NCBI GenBank assembly: GCA_025358455.1
Contig: JANYJP010000108.1
Location: 1 to 64,000 of the forward strand
DNA from: Bacteroidales bacterium
Lineage (GTDB): Bacteria; Bacteroidota; Bacteroidia; Bacteroidales; VadinHA17
Reading direction: 5' to 3'
Length of the DNA stretch: 64,000 nt
The notes beneath the pieces were generated by a model, which worked only from the letters and a program-made list of their open reading frames with translations, did no database searches and was not told where the DNA came from. Position numbers and translations under genes: made by a program. Shown piece after piece: positions 49,163-59,989 of this stretch; the first letter of the stretch is position 1, and each line of letters begins with the position of its first letter.

Positions 49163-49915
49163 TTACAGATTTTCATCATTCCATATCTCCCAGGCTTTTT
49201 CTGCCTGGGAATGGAGCATTTTAATCCCGCTTATGGTTTTGCATCCCTGCTCCTTCCCCATCCTGAGAAATGATGTAAGCTCAGGATTATAAACCAGATC
49301 AAATAAGATATGTTTTTCATTCAGCAACCTGTAGTTTATATCAGGCTTGCCGGCAATATCAGGAAACATTCCGAGAGGTGTAGTATTGACAATCAGCTTG
49401 GTACTGTTTATTAACCTTAGATCAATATCATCGTATGAAATCACACCTGTTTTTTTGTTTCTCGACACAAGAGTAACATTCAACCCAAGTTTTTTAAGTA
49501 CATAACAAACAGCCCGCGAGCTTCCCCCGGTTCCAAGAACAATAGCATTCCCTTTACTTTCGGTTATATATGGCAACAGAGTATCTCTGATACCAGTTAC
49601 ATCACTGTTAAAACCAGATAATTTCACTTTCCCGTCGGATCTTTTGATTTTGATCACGTTAACAGCACCTATCTCTTCCGCTTCCTGTGTTATGTGGTCA
49701 AGGTAGAGGATCACTGCTGATTTATAAGGTATTGTAACGTTAAGTCCGCACAGTTCAGTATCGGCATCAATCAGAGACGGAAGCAGTTTCAGGTTATCAA
49801 TCGGGTAATTTTCATATGAACAATCATTAATATGCTCATTCTGAAACTTTCCAGCAAAATATTCATTTGAGAAAGAATGTCCCAGAGGATATCCTATGAG
49901 TCCAAATTTTCTCAT
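49163..49915 (-). CDS. aroE: Shikimate dehydrogenase
   Basis: FGLIGYPLGHSFSNEYF, GLNVTIPYKSAV, VLGTGGSSRAV, NTTPLGM. Confidence 0.94.
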   Translation of the reverse strand: MRKFGLIGYPLGHSFSNEYFAGKFQNEHINDCSYENYPIDNLKLLPSLIDADTELCGLNVTIPYKSAVILYLDHITQEAEEIGAVNVIKIKRSDGKVKLSGFNSDVTGIRDTLLPYITESKGNAIVLGTGGSSRAVCYVLKKLGLNVTLVSRNKKTGVISYDDIDLRLINSTKLIVNTTPLGMFPDIAGKPDINYRLLNEKHILFDLVYNPELTSFLRMGKEQGCKTISGIKMLHSQAEKAWEIWNDENL

Positions 49916-49960
49916 TCTTGAATTATTTTATCAGGTAAAGTTATAATGACGATATGGAAT

Positions 49961-50734
49961 TTACTGTTTCAGATTATCCGGAAGAAACTGAAAAAAGGTA
50001 TCTCCACGCAGTCCAAGACGCAGCGTCTCAAGCGGAATGATCTCATGTGGAGCTATATTTCCGAGGTTGACATTCGCACCAAAATGTTTTATGAACCATG
50101 CTTGCTGTGATTTCAACGGAGCTTCCCATATTACATTTTCAAGTTTTACATGTTCAGCTATTCCACTGATTATCTTATTGTTTATCGAACCATCCTCGTT
50201 ATAAATTCCGGTTGTCCCTGATTCACGTGCTTCAGCAATAACCTTTACAGAACCAGCATTTAGTTCACTTTTCATCATTGCAACCCATTCCTCAGGAGTA
50301 TAAATGACGTCTTTTTTCTTTGATCCGACTTCAGAAATAACAGTACCTCTCTCTGCAAGTATGCTGATATATTCCAGTTTCCTGTTGTGCTCGAAATCAT
50401 AAGATCCGTCAGATACCTCCACCAATTCAATTTCATATTTGTCGAGGAATTTCACGAACCCGGCGAACATGTCTCTTATGATAAAAGCTTCAAAGAGGGT
50501 TCCTCCAAAATATGGAATTACCCCAGCTTTTTTATATATCGCAATTTTCTTTTCAAAACCGGGTGTTATAAGTGATGTACCAAAACCAAGTTTTACAAAA
50601 TCCGTGTACTCACTGCCAACAGACATAAAATCCTCAGCCTCCCTTATACTCAGACCTTTGTCCATAACCATTGTAATACCTGAATTTCGCGGTTTAACAG
50701 GTCTTTCAGGTATGAATGGAAGAACATTTTTCAT
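49961..50734 (-). CDS. Phosphosulfolactate synthase (ComA) family protein
   Basis: KPRNSGITMVMDKGLSIREAEDFMSVGSEYTDFVKLGFGTSLI; FGGTLFEAFI; EVSDGSYDF; IWEAPLKSQQAWFIKHFGANVNLGNI. Confidence 0.85.
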   Translation of the reverse strand: MKNVLPFIPERPVKPRNSGITMVMDKGLSIREAEDFMSVGSEYTDFVKLGFGTSLITPGFEKKIAIYKKAGVIPYFGGTLFEAFIIRDMFAGFVKFLDKYEIELVEVSDGSYDFEHNRKLEYISILAERGTVISEVGSKKKDVIYTPEEWVAMMKSELNAGSVKVIAEARESGTTGIYNEDGSINNKIISGIAEHVKLENVIWEAPLKSQQAWFIKHFGANVNLGNIAPHEIIPLETLRLGLRGDTFFQFLPDNLKQ

Positions 50735-50749
50735 TTTGTGTAATATTGA

Positions 50750-52165
50750 TTATGGGAAAAGATTATTTCCCCCGAGAAGCTTTTTAATCTTCCTGGTCAG
50801 AAGTTTTAAAGGGAATATACCCTCAAAATCAGAGTAAAGTTCTTTGTCGATATTTAAAGCAATTGATAGATGGCGGAAAGCCTTTTCATTATTGCCGGTA
50901 TGTAAATAAAATGAGGCCAGAAGGTAATTTATGCCAGGTAAATCTCCTGTAATTTTATAGGCATGTTCAAGATACGGCAGAGCTTTCTCTGCAAGTCCGT
51001 CTTTAAGAATGATATTACCCAGATCTGCCCATACTTCGTCATAATAGGCGTCGAGTTTTAAAGCTTCCCTGAAACATCTTAAAGCTTCCTTCTTCTCTCC
51101 TTTGGAATAGTGAGCTTTCCCCAGCAGATACCATATTTCAGGGTTCTCATCATCGAGACGAACTGCTTTTCTGAAAAAGATGAGGCTGTCTTCAATATTG
51201 CCGGTGTTCAGCGCTATGATTCCCAGTCCAAACCATGGATCAGCAAAATCAGGTGCAAGTTCAATTGCCTCCTGATAATACTTCCTTGCCATGGTCAATT
51301 CACCGGTTTTTTCATAGCATTCTGCAAGATAAGTCATTGCTTCAAAACTTTCCGGCTCGTTTTCAAGGTATTCATGATATACAGGAATTGCTTCCGCAAA
51401 TTTTTCTATATTACTGAGAATATTTCCCTTGTTGAATAACGCAAAAGTATTCTGAGAATTAACAGCAAGTGCATAATCATAAGCTTCCATTGCTTTCTCA
51501 GACAATTCAAGCTTATTATATATTATCCCGAGATTATACCAGGCACTATCGGAAAAAGGTTCTTCTTCAAGATACAGGAGATAATATTTAATACTATTCT
51601 CAAAATCTTCAGTTTTCTCATAAGCGTAAGCGAGATCGTAAAGATGAGCCTTAAATTCCGGCTCCATCTCAACCAACCTGATCATATATGGAATCAGATG
51701 CTCATAATAATTCAGGTTCTGGAGAACTGAAGTGATTGCAAAAAGTATGTTTTCTACATCCTCTGAATCAAGTGTAAGAGAATAATCGAACATCTTCTTC
51801 GCGCCCTGAATATCGCCAAGAATGCCTAACGCGGTTCCTTTTGCTATAAATATCTCATGATTTCCGGGCTCAATGTTCTCCAGCTTTTTGAGCAGCCTCA
51901 AAGCTTCCACAGCTTTTCCCTTATCAAGCAAAACCCTGGCCTTCCTTAACTGTAACGATACTGAATGGGGATGTTGTTCACTTGCAAGAGTCGCGGCATC
52001 AAATGCCTTGGTAGAGTTGTTGCTCTCAATATAATAGTCAATAATCGTCTCAAATTCAATAACATCAAAAAAATAACTTTCATTATTTTTTCTCATTATC
52101 TCAAACTTCTGGACCGCATGTTTAACCTCTTCCTCGTAGGAAAACCCATACTTATCATCTTCCAT
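50750..52165 (-). CDS. Tetratricopeptide repeat protein
   Basis: About ten TPR units, e.g. PFSDSAWYNLGIIYNKLELSEKAMEAYDYALAVNSQNTFALFNKGNIL. Confidence 0.9.
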   Translation of the reverse strand: MEDDKYGFSYEEEVKHAVQKFEIMRKNNESYFFDVIEFETIIDYYIESNNSTKAFDAATLASEQHPHSVSLQLRKARVLLDKGKAVEALRLLKKLENIEPGNHEIFIAKGTALGILGDIQGAKKMFDYSLTLDSEDVENILFAITSVLQNLNYYEHLIPYMIRLVEMEPEFKAHLYDLAYAYEKTEDFENSIKYYLLYLEEEPFSDSAWYNLGIIYNKLELSEKAMEAYDYALAVNSQNTFALFNKGNILSNIEKFAEAIPVYHEYLENEPESFEAMTYLAECYEKTGELTMARKYYQEAIELAPDFADPWFGLGIIALNTGNIEDSLIFFRKAVRLDDENPEIWYLLGKAHYSKGEKKEALRCFREALKLDAYYDEVWADLGNIILKDGLAEKALPYLEHAYKITGDLPGINYLLASFYLHTGNNEKAFRHLSIALNIDKELYSDFEGIFPLKLLTRKIKKLLGGNNLFP

Positions 52166-52425
52166 GGCTCACAAAAATATGCTTACAAAATTAATACTAT
52201 TTTTAATACGGGTGTTTACATAAATTGCCAATTATCAACATTTTATTTTATTTATAAACACGTGAATTCTAGATCAATAAGTATATAACGCGAATAAATA
52301 GTATTATTTCACCTTCCTGACGCAACCTCATACCCGAAAAAGTCATCTATTATTTATACACGGATATTTATTAAATTAATATACCCTTATTTACCCTAGA
52401 ATTAACCTAAATTCTATCTTCGAAG

Positions 52426-52449
52426 AACCGGGCGACCTCCCGGTTTTTC
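52426..52449 (+). terminator. Terminator-like hairpin upstream of the PD40 lipoprotein gene
   Basis: AACCGGG-cgacct-CCCGGTT followed by tttcatttta. Confidence 0.5.
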
Positions 52450-52500
52450 ATTTTATATTAATATATTTGTATGGATTCTCTTCTGAAAATTATTATTTCT

Positions 52501-53511
52501 ATGAAAAGATCATCATACAACTATTTTACAATGTTGGTTTTTAGTATAGTGTTGATTTCATTGTTCCTTACAGATTGTAAGAAAACCGGGAACCCAATAA
52601 AATTTCCTAAAGGCACATTCCCCGACACAGTCATTAACATTCTGGATATCAATTCATCATATGATGATTATAACCTTGCCCTGTACCAGTTAAATGCAGC
52701 CTCACCAATAGTATTTTCGAGTAACAGGAAAAGCAGCGGGGGTCAATTTGACCTGGAGCAGGCTATTATAACTTTTGTTTTTGATCAGACAAATGGAAGT
52801 TTTGTTATGGATGCAGCTATGACTTATGACCCGTTCCTTACCAAACTGATAAACAAAGCCGTAACTCCAACGAATGATTTTGGTCCTTACCGTTTGTTTA
52901 GTTCAATAGATGGATTTGAATATCTTATTCTCTCATCAGTTAACTCACAGGGAAATCTTGATTTGTTTTATCTTAAAAATTTTCCGGTTAACGGTTCAAG
53001 TCTGCCAGACGTTGATGGACCATACCCGGTAAAACTCCTGAATACATCTTTCAATGATGCATATCTGTCATTAGACCAAAACCAGGATTCAGCATATTTT
53101 ACTTCCGACAGAGATGGTAATTTTGACATTTATGTGCATTCCAGACCTAATGAAATGCCCCTTGCAAGATGGTTTAACAGTGACTTCACTACATCGGTAA
53201 AGGTTGACAGTATCAATAGCTCCGGAGACGATAAGTGCCCGATGATATACAAAAAGATAATGGTTTTTACCTCCAACAGGCCGGGCGGATTGGGAGGTTA
53301 TGATCTTTATTATTCTGTATTCAGAAACGGAAAATGGAACTTACCTGTCAATTTTGGCCCGGGAATTAATACTTCATCTGATGAGTTCAGACCGGTAATC
53401 GGTTATAATCCTGATTTCAAGAATAATTACCTTATGTTTTCTTCCAACAGACCCGGTGGTAAAGGTGGATTTGATCTTTATTTTGCCGGTATGAAATTCC
53501 CTGAAAAATAA
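52501..53511 (+). CDS. Putative lipoprotein with PD40/WD40-like beta-propeller repeats
   Basis: Lipobox ISLFLTDC from the internal ATG; repeats AYFTSDRDGNFDIY, MVFTSNRPGGLGGYDLYYS, LMFSSNRPGGKGGFDLYFA. Confidence 0.85.
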   Translation: MKRSSYNYFTMLVFSIVLISLFLTDCKKTGNPIKFPKGTFPDTVINILDINSSYDDYNLALYQLNAASPIVFSSNRKSSGGQFDLEQAIITFVFDQTNGSFVMDAAMTYDPFLTKLINKAVTPTNDFGPYRLFSSIDGFEYLILSSVNSQGNLDLFYLKNFPVNGSSLPDVDGPYPVKLLNTSFNDAYLSLDQNQDSAYFTSDRDGNFDIYVHSRPNEMPLARWFNSDFTTSVKVDSINSSGDDKCPMIYKKIMVFTSNRPGGLGGYDLYYSVFRNGKWNLPVNFGPGINTSSDEFRPVIGYNPDFKNNYLMFSSNRPGGKGGFDLYFAGMKFPEK

Positions 53512-53535
53512 ATAACCACCATCCCTGTAAAAGCT

Positions 53536-54405
53536 TCAGTCTCTTGAGGCAGCATTTAGTGTATTGAGTAAGAGCGCCACTCTTGTCATTGGTCCTACCC
53601 CTCCGGGAACAGGCGTGATATAAGAGCATCCCGGAGCTACATTTTCAAAATCAACATCTCCCACCAATTTAAAACCCGATTTGTTTTCAGGGCTGACAAT
53701 ACGCGTGGTTCCGACATCAAAAACCACAGCTCCCTCTTTAACCATATCTGCAGTAATAAATGCAGGCGATCCGATTGCAGCAATTATAATGTCAGCCTGA
53801 CTGACAAGCTCACCGATGTTTTTTGTCCGGCTGTGCACAACTGTAACAGTTGCATCCATACCTTTCTGTGAAAGTAGAATGCTTACCGGTCTGCCCACAA
53901 TATTACTCCGTCCGATGACCACGCATTTTTTCCCTGATGTTTCGATTTTGTATCTTTTAATAAGTTCAACAATCCCATAAGGTGTTGCAGGAATATACCC
54001 CGGCAGTCCGATAACCATCTTTCCTATATTAACAGGATGAAAGCCATCAGCATCTTTTTTAGGATCAATTGCTTCAATGACTTTATTTTCTGATATATGA
54101 CCCGGTAAAGGCAACTGTACTATAAACCCATCAACATCGGAATCATTATTAAGTTCTGCAATTTTGTCAAGCAAAACAGTCTCGGAAACATCAACGCCAT
54201 AGCGGATCAGCGATGATTTGAAACCGACTTCATGGCAGTCTTTTACTTTATTAGCTACATAAGTTTCGCTTGAGCCATTGTTGCCGACCAGAATTGCAGC
54301 CAGATGTGGAATTTTTTTACCTTCAGATCTGAGTTTTGCAACTTCAGCTGCTATTTCCTGCTTAATTTCAGCTGCAACTTTCTTACCGTCAATGATTCTA
54401 TACAT
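53536..54405 (-). CDS. folD: Bifunctional methylenetetrahydrofolate dehydrogenase/cyclohydrolase
   Basis: [50 protein letters not shown]. Confidence 0.96.
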   Translation of the reverse strand: MYRIIDGKKVAAEIKQEIAAEVAKLRSEGKKIPHLAAILVGNNGSSETYVANKVKDCHEVGFKSSLIRYGVDVSETVLLDKIAELNNDSDVDGFIVQLPLPGHISENKVIEAIDPKKDADGFHPVNIGKMVIGLPGYIPATPYGIVELIKRYKIETSGKKCVVIGRSNIVGRPVSILLSQKGMDATVTVVHSRTKNIGELVSQADIIIAAIGSPAFITADMVKEGAVVFDVGTTRIVSPENKSGFKLVGDVDFENVAPGCSYITPVPGGVGPMTRVALLLNTLNAASRD

Positions 54406-54413
54406 CTTAGAGT

Positions 54414-55733
54414 TTATTTCTTACCCATAAGCCTGGCTACGTTACCACTTTTTGTCATCATCTTCATCATCTTTCTGGTCTCATCAAACTGCTTCAGGAG
54501 TTTATTCACCTCCTGTACGCTGGTTCCGCTTCCCATAGCAATTCGTTTACGCCTGCTGCCATTCAGAACAACCGGATTAATCCTCTCTTCGGGAGTCATA
54601 CTTCTTATAATTGCTTCTATTCCTTTAAATGCATTGTCGTCGATATCCAGATCTTTAACAGCTTTCCCTACACCAGGGATCATTGCCATCAGGTCCTTAA
54701 CATTACCCATTTTCTTTATCTGCTGTATCTGTGTTATAAAATCGTTGAAATCGAACTGATCCTTTGCAATTTTCTTCTGAAGTTTTCTGGCTTCTTCCGA
54801 ATCAAACTGTTCCTGAGCTTTTTCAACAAGGGAAACAATATCGCCCATCCCAAGAATTCTGTCAGCCATTCTTTCCGGATAGAAAATATCGATAGCATCC
54901 ATTTTTTCTCCCGAGCTAATAAACTTTATAGGTTTATTAACAACAGATTTTATCGACAGCGCAGCCCCACCCCTTGTATCGCCGTCAAGTTTGGTCAATA
55001 CAACTCCATCAAAATCAAGCCTTTCATTGAATTCTCTGGCGGTATTAACGGCATCCTGACCAGTCATGGCATCAACTACAAACAATATTTCATGAGGGCT
55101 TACGGCATCTTTAACGGATGCAATCTCATTCATCATATCCTCATCAATAGCAAGACGTCCTGCAGTATCTATAATTACAAGGTCGTATCCATTCTTCTTT
55201 GCTTCTTTTACAGCATTACGAGCTATAACGACAGGGTTGAGATTTCCATCTTCAGTATAAACAGGAACTTCTATCTGGGTCCCAATGATCTTTAACTGCT
55301 CAATAGCCGCGGGCCGGTATACATCACAAGCAACAAGAAGAGGATTTTTTCCTCTTTTGCTTTTAACCCATTTTGCCAGTTTACCGCTGAAAGTGGTTTT
55401 ACCAGAACCCTGAAGCCCGGCTATCAGAATAACAGAAGGATTAATTTTAATATTGATATCGGTTTTCTCAACCCCCATGAGTTCAACCAGCTCATCGTGA
55501 ACAATCTTAACGAGCATTTGCGAAGGATTGACCGAATTAAGAACCTCCTGCCCAATAGCCTTCTGCTTAATTGAATCAGTAAATTGTTTTGCGATTTTAA
55601 AATTTACATCGGCGTCGAGAAGCGCTCTGCGAACCTCCTTAAGTGTCTCAGCAATATTTATTTCTGATATTCTGCCCTGTCCTTTAAGAAGTTTAAAGGA
55701 TTTCTCCAGCCGTTCACTTAAATTTTCAAACAT
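54414..55733 (-). CDS. ffh: Signal recognition particle protein Ffh/SRP54
   Basis: [53 protein letters not shown]. Confidence 0.97.
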   Translation of the reverse strand: MFENLSERLEKSFKLLKGQGRISEINIAETLKEVRRALLDADVNFKIAKQFTDSIKQKAIGQEVLNSVNPSQMLVKIVHDELVELMGVEKTDINIKINPSVILIAGLQGSGKTTFSGKLAKWVKSKRGKNPLLVACDVYRPAAIEQLKIIGTQIEVPVYTEDGNLNPVVIARNAVKEAKKNGYDLVIIDTAGRLAIDEDMMNEIASVKDAVSPHEILFVVDAMTGQDAVNTAREFNERLDFDGVVLTKLDGDTRGGAALSIKSVVNKPIKFISSGEKMDAIDIFYPERMADRILGMGDIVSLVEKAQEQFDSEEARKLQKKIAKDQFDFNDFITQIQQIKKMGNVKDLMAMIPGVGKAVKDLDIDDNAFKGIEAIIRSMTPEERINPVVLNGSRRKRIAMGSGTSVQEVNKLLKQFDETRKMMKMMTKSGNVARLMGKK

Positions 55734-55818
55734 ATAATTTTAGAATAAATAATTTAATATATAACTTTTACCCCCTGGGCTTTTTATTTTATTAGCTCGA
55801 TTTTGGGGCCAATATCAT

Positions 55819-57606
55819 TTACATTCTCTCAGGCATTTCGATTCCCAATAACCACATGCCTTCGTAAAGTATTTCGCTGGTAACTTTCGATAGAACCAGC
55901 CTGAAATTTCTGACCGCAGTATCGTCTTCACCCAGAATTGAATAATCATGATAAAACTGATTATATTCTCTTGACAGGTCATAACAATAGTTAGCTATTA
56001 GCGCAGGACTATAATCTGTTGCTGCCTGTGAAACCGTCTCTGAATATTTTCGCAGCAGTTTAATAAGTTCAATTTCCTTAATGCCTGCTTTGGCTTCATT
56101 TAAACTGCCTGTTTCAGTGAGAATACCTGTCTGTTCTGCTTTCCTGAATACAGATTTTATTCTGGCATATGTATATTGAATAAATGGACCTGTATTTCCA
56201 TTAAAATCAATTGATTCAGCCGGATTAAAGGTCATATTTTTCCGCGGATCCACTTTAAGAATATAGTATTTAAGGGCTCCGAGGCCTATTTTCCTGAATA
56301 CATCTTCCTTTTCTTCTTCTGAAAAATCCGATAGTTTACCCAGTTCCAGGGAAACCTCCATTGCTGTTTCCTGCATCTCTTTTATAAGATCATCAGCATC
56401 AACAATTGTTCCTTCGCGCGATTTCATTCTCCCTTCCGGAAGCTCAACCATTCCGTATGAAAAATGAATAAGTCCATCGGACCAGGTATATCCCATCCGA
56501 TTGAGGATTGCTCTGAGAACCTGGAAATGATAATTCTGTTCATTCCCCACCACGTATATATTCTTATCGAATTTATACTCATTATAACGGGCTACCGCCG
56601 TTCCCAGGTCCTGAGTCATATATACAGCAGTACCGTCTGAACGAAGCAAAAGCTTCTGATCAAGTCCATCATATGTAAGGTCAGCCCAGATTGAACTATC
56701 CTCATTCCTGTAAAGAATATCCTTTTTAAGGGCAGAAAGAACTATTTCTTTACCGGTTTTGTATGTATCTGATTCATAATAGATCTTATCGAAATCCACA
56801 CCAAGCTTCTTATACGTCTCATCAAACCCTGCATAAACCCAGGAATTCATTTTCTTCCAGAGATCAATCACTTCCTTATCGCCTGCCTCCCACTTAAGCA
56901 ACATTTCCCTGGTCTCTTTCATGAGTGGTGCAGAATTCTTTGCCTCATTCTCATCTGTCCCTGCCTGTATAAGCTTTTCAATCTGAGCTTTATACTCCTT
57001 TTCAAACAGAACATAATATTTCCCCACAAGGTGATCACCCTTCATGCCTGATGAAGCTGGCGTTTCACCATTACCGAATTTTTGCCATGCAAGCATTGAC
57101 TTGCAAATATGGATACCACGGTCATTAACAATATTGGTCTTTATTACCCTGTGCCCGCATGCAGATAATATCCTGAATAGCGAATAACCGAGAAGATTGT
57201 TGCGGATATGACCAAGATGTAGCGGTTTATTTGTATTCGGTGAGGAGTATTCCACAAGAATTGTTTCAGGATCAGAAACCTGACTGTTTTCGAGATGACT
57301 CTTTTCGATTGTCATCCTCCTGAAATATTCAATCCACCAAACATCGGAAATTTCAAGGTTCAAAAACCCCTTAATAACATTAAAACCAGCTATATCAGGG
57401 AATTTTTCTACCAGATAACTTCCTATAGTCTCTCCCGTTTTTTCAGGTGTGTTTTTTGAATAGCGCAAAAGAGGAAAGACTACAAGAGTGAAATCCCCTT
57501 TGAAATCTTTCCGCGTTTCCTGTATCTGAATCAGGTCGTCTGCAACCTCACTATTATAAAGAATTTTAACAGCTTCTTTTACCTTTTCTTTAAGAACAAT
57601 CTCCAT
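55819..57606 (-). CDS. argS: Arginine-tRNA ligase
   Basis: EYSSPNTNKPLHLGHIRNNLLG (HIGH-like), EGRMKSREGTIVDADDLI. Confidence 0.96.
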   Translation of the reverse strand: MEIVLKEKVKEAVKILYNSEVADDLIQIQETRKDFKGDFTLVVFPLLRYSKNTPEKTGETIGSYLVEKFPDIAGFNVIKGFLNLEISDVWWIEYFRRMTIEKSHLENSQVSDPETILVEYSSPNTNKPLHLGHIRNNLLGYSLFRILSACGHRVIKTNIVNDRGIHICKSMLAWQKFGNGETPASSGMKGDHLVGKYYVLFEKEYKAQIEKLIQAGTDENEAKNSAPLMKETREMLLKWEAGDKEVIDLWKKMNSWVYAGFDETYKKLGVDFDKIYYESDTYKTGKEIVLSALKKDILYRNEDSSIWADLTYDGLDQKLLLRSDGTAVYMTQDLGTAVARYNEYKFDKNIYVVGNEQNYHFQVLRAILNRMGYTWSDGLIHFSYGMVELPEGRMKSREGTIVDADDLIKEMQETAMEVSLELGKLSDFSEEEKEDVFRKIGLGALKYYILKVDPRKNMTFNPAESIDFNGNTGPFIQYTYARIKSVFRKAEQTGILTETGSLNEAKAGIKEIELIKLLRKYSETVSQAATDYSPALIANYCYDLSREYNQFYHDYSILGEDDTAVRNFRLVLSKVTSEILYEGMWLLGIEMPERM

Positions 57607-57837
57607 TTTTTCTTAACAAATTTCAGCCTGCAAAGATAACATATTAATGTATTGACATCAATAAAACATTATCAAAAAGGGAGATAAAGCAACTCATCGG
57701 GTTTAGTTATTTATACCAACTGTCCTTATTTTTTGACAACTGACCAGTTCTTTTTGATAAAGAAGTCGGCACTCTTAAAAAGTTATTCTATTTTTGATCT
57801 TTATATATTATATCTCTGAAGGTAAATATCCATTATA

Positions 57838-58293
57838 GTGGAATTAAAAAGTTTATTTGTCGAATCCGGTGTTAAAACCCCGCAAATTGATCTGAATCAC
57901 CTTACCGGTGAACTTATCTTTTCCGGAAAGTCAATCCCTGAGAATGCAGCAGGCCTGTACGAGAATGCATATAAATGGGTTCTGGAATATATAAAGAAAC
58001 CAAGACATACTACTAATCTGAGGTTGAACCTTGAGTATTTTAATACTTCATCTTCAATCTGGCTTGCAAAAATTGTTAAAGCACTCTGTTCTATAAAAGT
58101 CAGTGAATATACACTCCTTATTCATCTGTATTTTGATATAGAGGAATTTGACAACATGGAAGTTGATGATCTTAAGGATGCATTGAGTCCTATTATTGAT
58201 ATGATAGGCACTCCAAGTCTTAGTCTCGGCATTAAGATATACGGAACCGATGATAAGGGAGAAATCCTGAAAGAGTCAATGGTCCTTATCTGA
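57838..58293 (+). CDS. SiaC/DUF1987-like regulatory phosphoprotein (GTG start)
   Basis: TPQIDLNHLTGELIFSGKSIPENAAGLYENAYKWVLEYIKKP...LRLNLEYFNTSSSIWLAKIVKAL. Confidence 0.75.
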   Translation: MELKSLFVESGVKTPQIDLNHLTGELIFSGKSIPENAAGLYENAYKWVLEYIKKPRHTTNLRLNLEYFNTSSSIWLAKIVKALCSIKVSEYTLLIHLYFDIEEFDNMEVDDLKDALSPIIDMIGTPSLSLGIKIYGTDDKGEILKESMVLI

Positions 58294-58478
58294 TTCTTTT
58301 TCCTGGTTGATCCGGTCAACAATCACTGCGGGAAGGCAGGTCATCACTTTCATCTAAAAATAATAAAAGAAGTTTCCTCCAAACAACGGGATTTACATTG
58401 ACCGTAATAATTCCGGTAAAACCATCTTTACTTCAGATTTTTGACATAACTTTAATTCGCCATTTTATTGTTAAAGCC

Positions 58479-59984
58479 ATGCGAGCAGTATTCATTGTTT
58501 TGCTTTCAATATTCACTATTATGGAAACTTATTCTCAAAATAAGACAGTTGACAGACTGCCTGTTGCAGCAGGAAGATTTTATTCTGCGGACAAAGAAAC
58601 ACTGACAAAAGATCTATCCGGGCTTTTTAAAAACTGTAAAAAAACAACCGGAGACCAGATTGTAAGGGCTATAATCAGCCCACACGCAGGTTACGTCTTT
58701 TCGGGTGAAATTGCTGCTGCTGCATTTTCGTCAATACCAGTTAATTCAGAATATAAAAACATTTTTATTATAGGGTCGAGTCATGTTATGGCATTTGATG
58801 GCGCATCAGTTTATAATACAGGAGATTACATTACTCCTTTGGGTAAGATAGCAGTTAACAGGGAAATCGCAAATACACTCATCCGTGATAACAAAGTATT
58901 CAATTTCCCGATAGATGCGCATGAGCAGGACCACTGTATTGAAGTTCAAATACCATTTATTCAATATTATTTTAAGAACACTCCAACTATCGTCCCGATT
59001 ATTTTAGGAACCAATAATGAGAGGACAATAAAACATATTGCCGAGGCTTTAAGACCATGGTTCACTCCTGAAAATCTTTTCGTTATCAGCAGTGACTTTT
59101 CACATTATCCTCCTTATAATGAAGCCATTGAAACAGACAAGCTGACTGCTCTGAGTATTGAATCAGGTGATCCTGTAACTTTTCTGAACACCCTTAAAAA
59201 GAATTCTGAAAAACAGATCAAAGGATTAGTTACCAGCATGTGCGGATGGACGTCAGGCTTAACCCTTATTTATCTGGCTGAAAAAAACGATCAGCTTGAA
59301 TATAAGCTTATTGATTATTGCAATTCAGGCGATTCACAAATCGGTGGAAAAGATGAAGTGGTTGGCTATAATGCTATTGTGTTAACTGAAAAAAAACAGA
59401 ACGCAGTTAAAAAACCAGAATTGAAGGAAGAGCTTTTATTCACAGAAGAAGAGAAATCACGGCTTTTTACATTGGCAAAAAACAGTATACAGGCTAGGCT
59501 TGACAATAATAAACCTGAAGCAGCGGTTGAGACAGATATGCCTTCAAAATTTATGAAACCACTGGGGGCATTTGTAACTCTTAAAATCAATGGCGCTTTG
59601 AGAGGGTGTATAGGACGATTCATCTCATCAGAACCGCTTTATGAAGTTGTAAAAGCATCGGCAGTTTCATCAGCGTTCGATGATCCGCGATTTCCTCCAC
59701 TTACTAAGGAGGAATTTAAAAAAACCCAGATAGAAATAACTGTTCTCGGGCCTTTAAAGAAGATAAATAATATCAATGAAATAATTCTCGGCAGGCATGG
59801 CATTTATATTAAGAAGGATAACAAGTCAGGAACGATGCTTCCACAGGTCGCAACTGAAAACGGCTGGACTGTTGAAGAGTTCCTCGGATATACTTCGCGT
59901 GATAAAGCCGGATTGGAATGGGATGGGTGGAAAACTGCTGAAATCTATATATACGAAGGAGTTGTGCTCGAAGATAACAAGTAG
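58479..59984 (+). CDS. AmmeMemoRadiSam system Memo (AmrB) - AMMECR1 (AmrA) fusion with N-terminal signal peptide
   Basis: Signal MRAVFIVLLSIFTIMETYSQ; Memo motifs AGRFYSADK, ISPHAGYVFSG, HEQDHCIEVQIPFIQ, SSDFSHYPPY, CGW; AMMECR1 motifs GAFVTLKINGALRGCIG, AFDDPRFPPLT, DKAGLEWDGW. Confidence 0.9.
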   Translation: MRAVFIVLLSIFTIMETYSQNKTVDRLPVAAGRFYSADKETLTKDLSGLFKNCKKTTGDQIVRAIISPHAGYVFSGEIAAAAFSSIPVNSEYKNIFIIGSSHVMAFDGASVYNTGDYITPLGKIAVNREIANTLIRDNKVFNFPIDAHEQDHCIEVQIPFIQYYFKNTPTIVPIILGTNNERTIKHIAEALRPWFTPENLFVISSDFSHYPPYNEAIETDKLTALSIESGDPVTFLNTLKKNSEKQIKGLVTSMCGWTSGLTLIYLAEKNDQLEYKLIDYCNSGDSQIGGKDEVVGYNAIVLTEKKQNAVKKPELKEELLFTEEEKSRLFTLAKNSIQARLDNNKPEAAVETDMPSKFMKPLGAFVTLKINGALRGCIGRFISSEPLYEVVKASAVSSAFDDPRFPPLTKEEFKKTQIEITVLGPLKKINNINEIILGRHGIYIKKDNKSGTMLPQVATENGWTVEEFLGYTSRDKAGLEWDGWKTAEIYIYEGVVLEDNK

Positions 59985-59989
59985 TAAAC

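Noticed and set aside
48786-49179. Minus-strand ORFs of 75 and 87 aa
   Set aside because: Antisense to the conserved-looking protein downstream of nuoN.
50439-50837. 132-aa plus-strand ORF
   Set aside because: Antisense to the ComA-like gene and TPR gene.
54304-54759. 151-aa plus-strand ORF
   Set aside because: Antisense to folD/ffh, low-complexity leucine/isoleucine-rich translation.
57607-57837. Possible riboswitch or sRNA in the argS/SiaC-like intergenic region
   Set aside because: No recognisable conserved structure; only AT-rich sequence and a possible argS -7 box (TATCTTTG on minus) with a poor -33 match.
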